Shown here: positions 8,564 to 16,600 of the stretch, one piece after another
Numbering within the stretch: the stretch's first letter is position 1
How the letters are laid out: every line of letters starts with the position of its first letter
Source: an uncultured Myxococcales bacterium
GTDB lineage: Bacteria; Myxococcota_A; Bradymonadia; UBA7976; UBA1532
Direction: 5' to 3'
DNA length: 34,948 nt
Assembly: GCA_903847385.1 (NCBI GenBank)
Contig: CAINDO010000133.1
Span: 1 to 34,948, forward strand
Translations under genes and position numbers: made by a program
The notes under the pieces: generated by a model
Database searches by the model: none
Told to the model about the DNA's origin: nothing
Seen by the model: the letters and a program-made list of their open reading frames with translations, nothing else

Positions 8564-9106
8564 TCAGGCCGTCAGGTAAATCACGCGGGGACCCGTGCCG
8601 GCCTCGGGGAGCAACACATGCGACCGCCGCGAAGCCAGGAGCTTCGAGACCTCGCTCTCCGGGTCGTCCAGGTCGCCGAAATACATGCAACGGGTCGGAC
8701 AGACCGAGACACAGGCCGGGTCCTGGCCCTTCTCGACCCGATGGATGCAGAACGTGCACTTGTCCGCGTAGCCCTCGGGGTGCAGAAAGCGCGCGTTGTA
8801 CGGGCACGAGGCGATGCAGGCCTTGCAGCCCACGCAGGCGTCGTGATCCACCAGGATGACACCGCCCCAGGGGTGCACGTGGCTCGCCCCGGTGGGGCAG
8901 CAGGTGACACACGGCGGGTCGTCGCAGTGATTGCATCGCTCGGAGCGCAGCTCCAGGTGCGGCGTGGGGAAACGACCGCGCAGGGACTCCGTCAGCCAGT
9001 CGCGGAAGAAGCCGGCGGGCACCCCGTTCTCGGCTTTACAGGCGACCACGCAGTCGGAGCAGCCGACGCATTTCGCAGTATCGATGACCATGCCCAGGCG
9101 AGCCAT
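8564..9106 (-). CDS. psrB: Four [4Fe-4S] ferredoxin subunit (PsrB/NrfC-like)
   Basis: This 180-aa protein has sixteen cluster-type cysteines in the standard order: CVGCSDCVVACK near residue 13, CNHCDDPPCVTCCPTGA in the middle, CVGCKACIASCPY, and CTFCIHR followed by CVSVCPTRC. This is the electron-transfer subunit that links a molybdopterin catalytic subunit to an NrfD membrane anchor. There is no signal peptide; such subunits are usually exported with the TAT-bearing catalytic partner. A GAGGAGA Shine-Dalgarno sits just upstream of the ATG at 9106. The gene follows the molybdoenzyme by 16 bp. Confidence 0.95.
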   Translation of the reverse strand: MARLGMVIDTAKCVGCSDCVVACKAENGVPAGFFRDWLTESLRGRFPTPHLELRSERCNHCDDPPCVTCCPTGASHVHPWGGVILVDHDACVGCKACIASCPYNARFLHPEGYADKCTFCIHRVEKGQDPACVSVCPTRCMYFGDLDDPESEVSKLLASRRSHVLLPEAGTGPRVIYLTA

Positions 9107-9122
9107 GGCTGTTCTCCTCGGT

Positions 9123-11354
9123 CTAGATGGACGAAACCGGCTCGATGCGGACGAAGTTCATGTTCAGCGCCGTGCCACCCATCAGGGGGTCGGTCTTGTA
9201 GCGGGTCTGCAGGCGGGAGTCGCTCGCGCCTTTGCGCAGCGCGCGCCGCAGGCCCTTGGCCTGATGGCCGAAGCCGTGGACCATGAACACGCAGTCGGGC
9301 CGGATGCGCTCGGTGGCGCGCACCGTGATGGGTTCGCTCAGCACGTCGTCCTGGTTGCGCAGACACACGCGGTCGCCGGTGTTCAGGCCGAGGCGGCGGG
9401 CCTCGCCGGCGTTGAGCCACAGGGCGTTCTCGGGCATCACGTCCGACAGCAGCGGGTTGCTCTGCGTGCGGCTGAAGGTGTGCGTCGGCGCGCGGCCGCA
9501 CAGCAGACGATAGCTGCCCGGCGGGTTCGGCTCCGGCGGCGTGTAGCGCGGCGCGGGCTCGAAGCCGGCGGGGTTGCCGTGTTCGTCCGAGTACTTCTGC
9601 AGCGCCGAGGACCACAGCTCGATCTTGCCCGAAGGTGTGTTGAACTCGGCGGGCGCACCCTCCTCGAAGTAGATGGGGGGCTTGGGGCCCACGATGATGC
9701 CGCTCTTCTTGAGCGCCTCGAGGGAGTAGCCGCCCTTCTCCAGCCGCGTCTGCAGGTAGGTCTCGATGTCCGGCCAGGGGAAGAACTTCTCCAGACCCAG
9801 GCGCAGGCCCAGTTCGCGGGCGATCCACCAGTTGGGCTTCTGCTCCTGGGGCGAGGCGACGACGGGCTGCCGCAGCGCGATGAAGGGATCGCGGAACAGC
9901 TCGACGTTCAGCTCGTCGTAGCGCTCCAGGTACGTGCTCTCGGGCAGCACGACGTCCGCCCAGCCGGCCGTCTCCGAGGGGGCGACCTCGACCACGGCCA
10001 GCAGATCGAGCTGCTTGAAGGCCTCGATGGTCTCGGCCTCGTTGGGCAGCGCGTAGATCAGGTTCGTGGCATAGGTCATCAGCCCCTTGATGGGATACGG
10101 CTTGCCCGTGAGCGCCGCCGAGCGGATGCCCGTGCTGATCGTGTCGTGCGCGAAGGGGTACTTCTTGTCGGGGTTGTCGACCTTGCCCCGCTCGCCGTGC
10201 GGATAGGGCGGGTAGGGGTAGCCGGGCAGGTCCATCTGCGCGGGCACGTAGAAGCCGCCCTTGCGGCCCCAGGAGCCCAGCAGCGCGTTCAGGATGGCCA
10301 CCGCGCGGGAGCGCTGCGCGTCGTCGCCGTACCAGACTGCGTGGCGGCCGGGGTGCACCAGCGTCGCTGGCTTCGCGCGGCCCATCACGCGGGCCGTCTC
10401 GCGGATCACGGCCGCGGAGATGCCCGTCTCGGGGTAGGCCCACTCGGGGGTGAAGGGCGCCACATAGGCCGCGAGCTGCTCGAACCCCACGGCGTGCTGC
10501 GCGAGGTACTCGGCGTCGTAGAGCTTCTCGGTGATCAAAACGTTGATCCAGGCCAGGAGCAGCGCGAGGTCCGTGCCCGGCCGGATCGGCAGGTAGTGTT
10601 TCGCCTTGCTGGCGGCGGTCGAGAAGCGCGGGTCGACCACGATCACGTGGCAGTCGTTCTCAATCGCCTCGGCGAACTCCTGCACCTGCGTGTTGTGCAT
10701 GTTCTCGCCGAGGTGCGAGCCGATGAGCACCAGGCAGCGCGCGTTCGCGATGTCCGTACGCTCCGGGGAGCCCGGGTCGTCGCCGAAGGTGAGGCGGAAG
10801 CCGACGTCCCGCGGGCCGCGACACTGCGCGAACGAGGGCGCAGCCAGGTTCGGGGTGCCGTAGGCCTTCATGAGATGCTTCAGGAACGTGCCGCCGAGGC
10901 CGTGGCTGATGAGCGCCATCGACTCGGGGCCGTACTTCTGCGCGATGGCCTTCATCTTCTCGGCGGTGTAGCCGAGGGCCTCGTCCCAGGAGACCACGTT
11001 CCAGGTGTCCTCGCCGCGCACGTTGGCGCGCAGCAGGGGGCGCTGCAGGCGGTCCTCGTCGAAGTGGGCGCCCACGCCGCCGGTGCCACGGGGGCAAAGT
11101 CGGCCGCGACAGAGCGGATCGGCCGGGTTGCCCTCGATCTTCCAGAGCTGGCCGTCGCGTACGGTGGCGATGGCCCCGCACTTCCAGAAACACACGTCAC
11201 AGAAGGTCGGGATGGTCTCCAGCTTGCCGGCGTCCGGCGCGGGGGGCGGCGAGGCCTGGGCGGTGCGGCGGCCGGTCAGGGCGGGGGCGAGGCCGGCGGC
11301 GGCGAGCGTGGCGGCGGAGATGCCGAGGAAACGGCGGCGAGAGAGGGCGTTCAT
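9123..11354 (-). CDS. psrA: TAT-exported molybdopterin oxidoreductase, PsrA/PhsA-like
   Basis: This 743-aa catalytic subunit begins with a twin-arginine signal (LSRRRFLGISAATLAAAG). A [4Fe-4S] site follows: Cys52-x2-Cys55-x3-Cys59-x27-Cys87 (CDVCFWKC, RLCPRG). The Mo-bisPGD folds are typical, with WDEAL, GxHLGENMHNT-type loops and a C-terminal molybdopterin-binding region (CGRAPTHTFSRTQ, GLNTGDRVCLRNQ). The likely Mo ligand is Cys178 in SFAQCRGPRDVGF; a cysteine ligand is found in polysulfide/thiosulfate and periplasmic nitrate reductases. With the B and C subunits and the sulfur transporters alongside, a thiosulfate, polysulfide or tetrathionate reductase is the best inference. Its ATG overlaps the stop of the arsR gene (ATGA, 11354-11351), which sets this start. 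A longer in-frame extension to 11645 is rejected because it lacks a signal and overlaps arsR. Confidence 0.92.
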   Translation of the reverse strand: MNALSRRRFLGISAATLAAAGLAPALTGRRTAQASPPPAPDAGKLETIPTFCDVCFWKCGAIATVRDGQLWKIEGNPADPLCRGRLCPRGTGGVGAHFDEDRLQRPLLRANVRGEDTWNVVSWDEALGYTAEKMKAIAQKYGPESMALISHGLGGTFLKHLMKAYGTPNLAAPSFAQCRGPRDVGFRLTFGDDPGSPERTDIANARCLVLIGSHLGENMHNTQVQEFAEAIENDCHVIVVDPRFSTAASKAKHYLPIRPGTDLALLLAWINVLITEKLYDAEYLAQHAVGFEQLAAYVAPFTPEWAYPETGISAAVIRETARVMGRAKPATLVHPGRHAVWYGDDAQRSRAVAILNALLGSWGRKGGFYVPAQMDLPGYPYPPYPHGERGKVDNPDKKYPFAHDTISTGIRSAALTGKPYPIKGLMTYATNLIYALPNEAETIEAFKQLDLLAVVEVAPSETAGWADVVLPESTYLERYDELNVELFRDPFIALRQPVVASPQEQKPNWWIARELGLRLGLEKFFPWPDIETYLQTRLEKGGYSLEALKKSGIIVGPKPPIYFEEGAPAEFNTPSGKIELWSSALQKYSDEHGNPAGFEPAPRYTPPEPNPPGSYRLLCGRAPTHTFSRTQSNPLLSDVMPENALWLNAGEARRLGLNTGDRVCLRNQDDVLSEPITVRATERIRPDCVFMVHGFGHQAKGLRRALRKGASDSRLQTRYKTDPLMGGTALNMNFVRIEPVSSI

Positions 11355-11713
11355 GGGGCGCTCCCCGTGCGGCCCCGCGCGGGGGTGGGGACCGGACAGG
11401 CGGTGAAGTTCGATTGGATGCACTGACACAGGTCGACGAGGACGTCGTTGGTCACGTGGTAGTAGACGTTCTTGCCCAGCCGGATGGGGGCGAGCAGCCG
11501 GTGGGCCTGCATGCGCCGCAGGTGGCCGCTGACGATGGGCTGCGGCAGCTCGAGCCGGGCGGCGAGCGCGTTGACCGTGAGGTCCTCGGCCAGCAACAGG
11601 TCCACGATGCGCAGGCGCACCGGGTGGGCCACGATCTTCAGGCATTCGGCCACGGCCTCGAGGTCCAGGGCGTCGAACTGGGGGGCACGGGTGCGGGCGG
11701 GGAGTTTGCTCAT
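11351..11713 (-). CDS. ArsR-family transcriptional regulator
   Basis: This 120-aa winged-helix repressor has a helix-turn-helix around residues 45-70 (LTVNALAARLELPQPIVSGHLRRM) and wing GKNVYYHVTND. The arsenic motif ELCVCDL is absent. Cysteines are Cys24 (VAECLKIVAHP) and a C-terminal group Cys96, Cys98 and Cys106 (DLCQCIQSNFTACP). The C-terminal CP matches sulfur-responsive ArsR proteins such as YgaV/SqrR in position, though their second sensing cysteine is not at the usual site. As first gene of the operon, translationally coupled to the molybdoenzyme, it probably autoregulates the operon in response to sulfane sulfur, redox state or metal (inference). No clear Shine-Dalgarno is seen. Confidence 0.92.
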   Translation of the reverse strand: MSKLPARTRAPQFDALDLEAVAECLKIVAHPVRLRIVDLLLAEDLTVNALAARLELPQPIVSGHLRRMQAHRLLAPIRLGKNVYYHVTNDVLVDLCQCIQSNFTACPVPTPARGRTGSAP

Positions 11714-11720
11714 GGGTTCA

Positions 11721-11746
11721 CATATCTCAATATCGATATATGTATG
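11721..11746. promoter_or_regulatory. AT-rich palindromic operator/promoter in front of arsR
   Basis: An island of nearly pure A/T stands in very GC-rich DNA immediately upstream of the arsR start. It holds a perfect 10-bp palindrome ATATCGATAT (11730-11739) and an overlapping inverted repeat CATAT-N12-ATATG (11721-11742). On the minus strand the same DNA offers -10-like hexamers. Size and placement suit an ArsR dimer site that blocks the promoter of the operon. The exact sigma elements cannot be fixed by eye. Confidence 0.6.
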
Positions 11747-11884
11747 AATCACGAGATACGCCCGCCGGGGCCGTTTGCCAAACCGGACTGCGCCCGGCGT
11801 GATCCAGGTCAAGTCCGACCGCCCCGCTTGAACCCCCGCCCCGAACGGGCGCACATTGCCGCATCGCGCTTCCGGGAGTCCCCG
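11747..11884. other. Intergenic region between arsR and the enoyl-CoA isomerase gene
   Basis: The remainder of the 171-bp divergent region returns to high GC. I see no convincing -35/-10 pair for the rightward gene; a GGGAG Shine-Dalgarno-like stretch lies just before its ATG. No RNA gene is evident. Confidence 0.5.
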
Positions 11885-12664
11885 ATGTCCGATGCAGAGT
11901 CCCCCGAATCCTCGCCCCGACACATCCGCGTGGAGATCGCCGAGGCGATCTGCACGATCCGATTCGACCGGCCCGAGAAGAAGAACGCCCTGACGACGGC
12001 GATGTACGCGGACGTCGTCGCCGCCCTGCGCGCCGCCCTGGTCGACGACGACGTGCGCGTCGTGCGGTTCATCGGCACGCCGGGCCTGTTCACCGCCGGC
12101 AACGACCTGGGCGACTTCATGTCGCGCCCGCCCGCGGACGCCGAGGCGCCGGTGTTCCAGCTGATCGCGATGCTGCCGGACTACGCCAAGCCCATCGTGG
12201 CCGCCGTGGACGGCCCGGCCATCGGCCTGGGCACCACGATGCTCCTGCACTGCGACCTGGTGGTCGCCACGGCGCGGGCGCGGCTGCAGATGCCCTTCAT
12301 CAAGCTGGGGCTCGTGCCCGAGGCGGCCTCGAGCCTGCTCTTGCCGAGCCTGGCCGGCCTGCAGCGCGCCTCGGAGTGGCTGCTGCTCGGCGATGCCTTC
12401 ACCGGCGCGGACGCCCACTCCGCGGGCCTGGTGAACCGCCTGGTGGCCCCCGAGGACCTGGAGTCCGAGTCGCTCGCGCTGTGCCGCGCCCTGGCCGCCC
12501 GCCCGCCCGAGGCCCTGCGGCAGTCCAAGGCGCTCCTGCGCGCCCCGCTCACCGCGGCGATCCGCGACACGATGCAGCGCGAGGGGGCCATCTTCCTCGA
12601 GCGCCTGCGCTCCCCCGAAGCCCTGGAGGCCTTCACGGCCTTCTTCAGTCGTCCGCGCACCTGA
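11885..12664 (+). CDS. Enoyl-CoA hydratase/isomerase family protein, isomerase-type
   Basis: This 259-aa crotonase-fold protein has the oxyanion-hole segment FTAGNDLGDF (about 69-78) and GPAIGLGTTMLLHCDLV. Where hydratases carry the first catalytic Glu (xPExxLG), this protein has Phe138 in MPFIKLGLVPEAASS; Glu146 after LGLVP is kept. That pattern (PFxxLGLxPExxSS) is typical of single-glutamate delta3,delta2-enoyl-CoA isomerases (ECI/PaaG-like) rather than hydratases. Expected role: shifting double bonds during beta-oxidation of unsaturated acyl-CoA. It is divergent from arsR and 55 bp ahead of the DUF4132 gene, with no functional link to either visible. The ATG at 11885 is preferred over upstream in-frame starts because homology begins at once. 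Confidence 0.9.
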   Translation: MSDAESPESSPRHIRVEIAEAICTIRFDRPEKKNALTTAMYADVVAALRAALVDDDVRVVRFIGTPGLFTAGNDLGDFMSRPPADAEAPVFQLIAMLPDYAKPIVAAVDGPAIGLGTTMLLHCDLVVATARARLQMPFIKLGLVPEAASSLLLPSLAGLQRASEWLLLGDAFTGADAHSAGLVNRLVAPEDLESESLALCRALAARPPEALRQSKALLRAPLTAAIRDTMQREGAIFLERLRSPEALEAFTAFFSRPRT

Positions 12665-12703
12665 CTTCGCTCTGGAAATCCATCCCCTGACCCCACACGC
12701 ACC

Positions 12704-12708
12704 GGAGG
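12704..12708 (+). promoter_or_regulatory. Shine-Dalgarno for the DUF4132 gene
   Basis: GGAGG 11 bases ahead of the ATG at 12720 supports that start and marks the probable beginning of the MoxR-type operon. Confidence 0.6.
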
Positions 12709-12719
12709 CCCCTCAGACC

Positions 12720-13631
12720 ATGTCCGCCACGCCGGAAACACTCCACTGGGTCGACGCCGGCGCGGGCTATCAGCTCGCGCTCGACGGCGAGAAGCTCGTC
12801 TGCAAGAACGCCAAGGGCAAGGTCCTGGCCTCGGTCCCCAAGGACGTCCGCGAGGGCGAGGCCGCCGAGTCGCTCGTCGCCCTGCGCGACTGGCTGGAGA
12901 ACCACGCCGCCGAGTGCCGCGAGACGGCCGAGTCGTGGATGCTCCGCTCGCTGCCCGTGCCCCGCGCGGTGCTCGCCGAGATCTTCGCCGACGCCGCCTG
13001 GCGCGTGCTCGTGGAGAACGCGGTGGTCGCCCCGGTGAGCGCCGAGGGCGAGCCGGATCTGCTCTCCGCCGGGTTCCTGCGCGCCGCGGACGCCGCCAAG
13101 GGCCTGGGCATCGTGGACCTGGACGGCGAGACGCGCTGGCTGACGCAGGAGACGGTGCTCCTGCCGCACCCGATTCTGCTGGGCGACCTGCAGGACTTCC
13201 GCACGCTGGCCGGCGAGCTCGAGCTCACGCAGGGGCTCCCGCAGCTCTTCCGCGAGACCTTCACGCGCGGGACCGTGAACGGCAAGGCCGTGAACCCCGA
13301 GGACGAGAGCATCGACGCCTTCGAGGGCGGCGAGTTCGAGATGCTGCTTCAGGTGCTCGGCCACTGCCGCCGGCTCGGCTACCGCGTCCGCGGCGGCTAC
13401 GCGCTCAGCCGCGTGTACGAGCGCGGTCAGATCGTCGAGGCCCGCTTCTGGGTGGGGGATGGCGACCCGCAGTGGGAGAGTTCCACCGGCGACCTGTCCT
13501 GGGTGGACGCCCAGGATCGCGCCCTGCCGCTCGGGTCCGTGGGGCCCATCGCCTGGTCCGAGGGGCTGCGCATGGCCAGCGCCCTGTACGCCGTCCGCAA
13601 GGTCGAGGAGAAGGAGAACGAAGATGCGTGA
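12720..13631 (+). CDS. DUF4132-type protein (MolR/YehI-like domain)
   Basis: This 303-aa cytoplasmic protein consists mostly of one DUF4132-like domain. Seen features are HPILLGDLQDF, LPQLFRETFTRG (the usual Q-P-F-x-Q-xF-RE block), LGYRVRGGYALSRVYE and a C-terminal WSEGLRMASAL. DUF4132 forms the C-terminal part of E. coli MolR/YehI, which sits in the yeh cluster; here the domain is a stand-alone gene. Biochemical activity is unknown. The next gene begins inside its last codons (8-bp overlap), so the two are probably translated together and may form a complex. It probably opens the operon that continues through the giant protein to the MoxR ATPase. Confidence 0.85.
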   Translation: MSATPETLHWVDAGAGYQLALDGEKLVCKNAKGKVLASVPKDVREGEAAESLVALRDWLENHAAECRETAESWMLRSLPVPRAVLAEIFADAAWRVLVENAVVAPVSAEGEPDLLSAGFLRAADAAKGLGIVDLDGETRWLTQETVLLPHPILLGDLQDFRTLAGELELTQGLPQLFRETFTRGTVNGKAVNPEDESIDAFEGGEFEMLLQVLGHCRRLGYRVRGGYALSRVYERGQIVEARFWVGDGDPQWESSTGDLSWVDAQDRALPLGSVGPIAWSEGLRMASALYAVRKVEEKENEDA

Positions 13632-16600
13632 CGCCGCCGCGTTGTTGAAGGCCGCGGGCATCCTGGCGCCGAGCGTCGCCGTGCCCGCCGGCGAGCCCGT
13701 GGACACCGTGCAGGCCCGCGCCTGGGGCCACCCCGCCCTGGGGGCCCGGATCGTCGTTCGTCTCGTATCCGAGACGCTCGTTCCGGGGGCCGACGCCGAG
13801 ATGAACGCCCTCGGTTTCTCCGCGCCGACGCCGGGCCCCGTGGTCGGCCGCCAGCGCCGCCGCGCGCCCGGTTTCCCGGGTTGGGCGCTGCTGAACGACC
13901 CCAAGAACGCCCGCTACGCCCTCGAGGTCGTGCAGGACCTCAAGAAGGCGCAGCGCACCGCGCAGTCCAAACCCGGCCACGCCCGGGACGCCCTGATCGC
14001 CGTGGGCGCCAAGCTCGCGCGCACCACGCCGCACTTCCTGCCCTCGTTCTGGGAAGAAGCCGGGCGCATGTTCCTGGCCGTGGGCAACCACACCTACGCC
14101 GCGCAGAGCTTCGAGAAGGCCCGCGAGGCCGAGCGCCAGTTCGGCCTGGCCGTGGACGAGCAGACCCGCGCCGAGGCGTTCCTGGAGTTCGCGCTCGCCG
14201 GCGCCCTGGCCGCCAAGTCGCTGGTGGCCTACGCGCGCTCGCTGGCCGAGAGCAAGAACAAGCCGCAGGCGTACGCCCTGTTCTACGACCTTTGCCTGCG
14301 CCGCACGCTGGGCGGCGTCGCGCCCTTCGCCGGCATGGGCAAGGAGCTGCGCACGCTGGCCAAGGCCGCCGGGCTGGACACGGCCGCCGAGGAGCGCCGG
14401 TTCCTGCGCGACGCGCTGCCCTCGCCGGCGATGGCCAAGTGCCCCGCCGAGGCCTGGAAGACGTGGCGCACCGCGCTGATCACCCTGTCCAAGGAGGACG
14501 CCGGCGTGGCCCTGCGCCTGGCCGAGCTGTTCCCCTCGCCCTCGGGCGACGGCGGCAGCGACGACTTCAAGACCGACTGGCTCAAGCTGCTGACGGACGT
14601 GGGCGGCTTCGCGGCCCTGGGCCGCGCCGAGTCGGGCAAGTGCGCGGCGTGGCTGCGCAAGCTCATCGGCTGGTTCGACGACTCCAACGCCGCCGTGGTG
14701 CCCGTGCTGGAGACGCTCGCGAGCAAGCTGGTCGCGGACGCCGTGCCCGTGAACCTGGTCAACCCGGAGTCCTGGCGCGAGGCCATCGACCCGCTGCTGC
14801 TGGAGCGCGCGCTGGCGCTGGGCGTGCCCCTGGTCACGCCCGCCGAGGACGACACCCTGGACCTGTCGCACTGGGCCGGCGGGGGCGCCGCGGCGCCGGA
14901 TCTGGCGCTGATCGCCGCCGAGCCGCGCTTCGCGCCGCTGATCGCCCGGTCGCTGGACCGCGTGGTGGGGGACGAGGACTTCGAGACCGCCGCCCGCGGC
15001 AAACCGGCCTTGAAAGAGGCCCGCCGCGCGTGGCTGCTGAAACACGTGGCCGAGCTGGAGCAGAAGGGTTTCCCGGACCTGGAGAGCGCGCTGGAGACGC
15101 TCGAGGAGAAGACCGGGCCCGAGATCTACGCCGAGTTCCCCGAGGCCCTGGAGCGGCTGAAGGCCGTGGACGTCTCCCCCGTGCTGCGGCGCACGCTGAA
15201 CGCGGGTCTCTTCGACGAGATCGGCTGGCCGGCGCTCGAGGAGGCGTGGCGCACGCTGCGCGGCCCCGGCCCGCAGTTCGCCGAGGTCGAGCTCAGCGGT
15301 GTGTTCCCCTACCTGGTGCTGCACAACGAGCGGACCGCCGTGGTGCTCGGGCCCGAGGGTGTCGTGTTCACGCACGACCTGAAGCTCGGCAAGGGCGGCA
15401 ACGCCGTGGGCTTCCGCTGGTCCGGCGGGCAGCTCCTGGTGATCTTCCGCAACGACTCGTACGAGGGCAAAGGCTACTGGTCGGGGCACCCCAACGAGGT
15501 CTTCGACGTGCCGAGCGTGTACCAGTTCGGCTGGCGCTCGCAGCCCGGCGCGCTGCAGCCGGACGGCCGCATCACCGAGGGCACCCGCATCCTCTCGCCG
15601 GGCGACACCACGTTCGGTTCACGAGACACGATCTGGAGCGACGGCACGAGCGTCTACGCCGAGGACGACGACGCCGACGACGACAAGACGCCGCCGGCCC
15701 AGCGGCCGGTGATCCGCCGCGCCGATCCGGCCACGGGCAAGCTGCAGGAGGTCGCCCGGCCGGCCTTCTTCGCCGCCTACGTGGCCGGTCGCGAGGACCG
15801 GCGCCTGGGCCCCACGGGCGGATTGACCCTGCTGCCCGTGCCCCCCGCGCTGCGGGAGTCGCCCCTGGGCGTGCACGACGCCCTGGTCGGCCAGCGCTGC
15901 CGCACCTCGCTGCCGCCCGAGAAGCGGCCCGGGGCCGACGAGGACGACGACGAGCCGACGCCGAAGATCCTGGAGATCGAGGGCATCGACGGTCGCCGCT
16001 GGACCGGCTGGGTGGACGGCGACGTGCCCAGCGCGCTCCTGCGCCTGCCGGCCATGCCCGCGGACGCGGTGCTGGCGGTCACGGGCTCGGGCTGGAGCAG
16101 CGATCACGGCCTGTTCGCCGCCAGCGCCGAAGCCGAAGCCGAAGCCGAAGAAAACGCCTGGCGCGTGCAGCAGATCGACAGCGACGACGACACCCGCCCC
16201 TCGGGCACGCCGGTGCTGCCGCGCCTGGACTTCTGGCACTACTTCTCGCCCCGCGATCCCGCCGGCAGCGCTGCGCTGCGCGGCGTGGGCGCGGACACCG
16301 CGCGGGCCCTGGTGGACGCCGCCGTGGCCGGCGCCGCCGCCCGCGAGGAGGCCAAGAAGGCCCGCTCGAAGCGCGCGGCGGCCGCGTCGGAGGACGACGA
16401 TCTGCCGATCGCCGAGGTCCGCGAGGTGCTGCCCGGCCTGACCCACCCCGGGCTCGTCGCCGGCGTGGCGCAGCAGGCGGCCAAGGCCGCGGACGTGGTT
16501 CGGCGCCTGCTCAAGCTCACGGGCCAGTTGACCGAGGCCGTCGCCGCCGTCGAGGCCCCGGACCCGGACGCCTTCACGGACTCGGGCGTGCACGAGGTCC

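Noticed and set aside
11355..11645. Upstream extension of the molybdoenzyme frame
   Set aside because: It overlaps most of arsR and would bury the TAT signal; the ATGA overlap at 11354 is the natural start.
11351..11713. Arsenic-responsive identity of the ArsR protein
   Set aside because: The ELCVCDL metal site is absent and no arsenic resistance genes are nearby.
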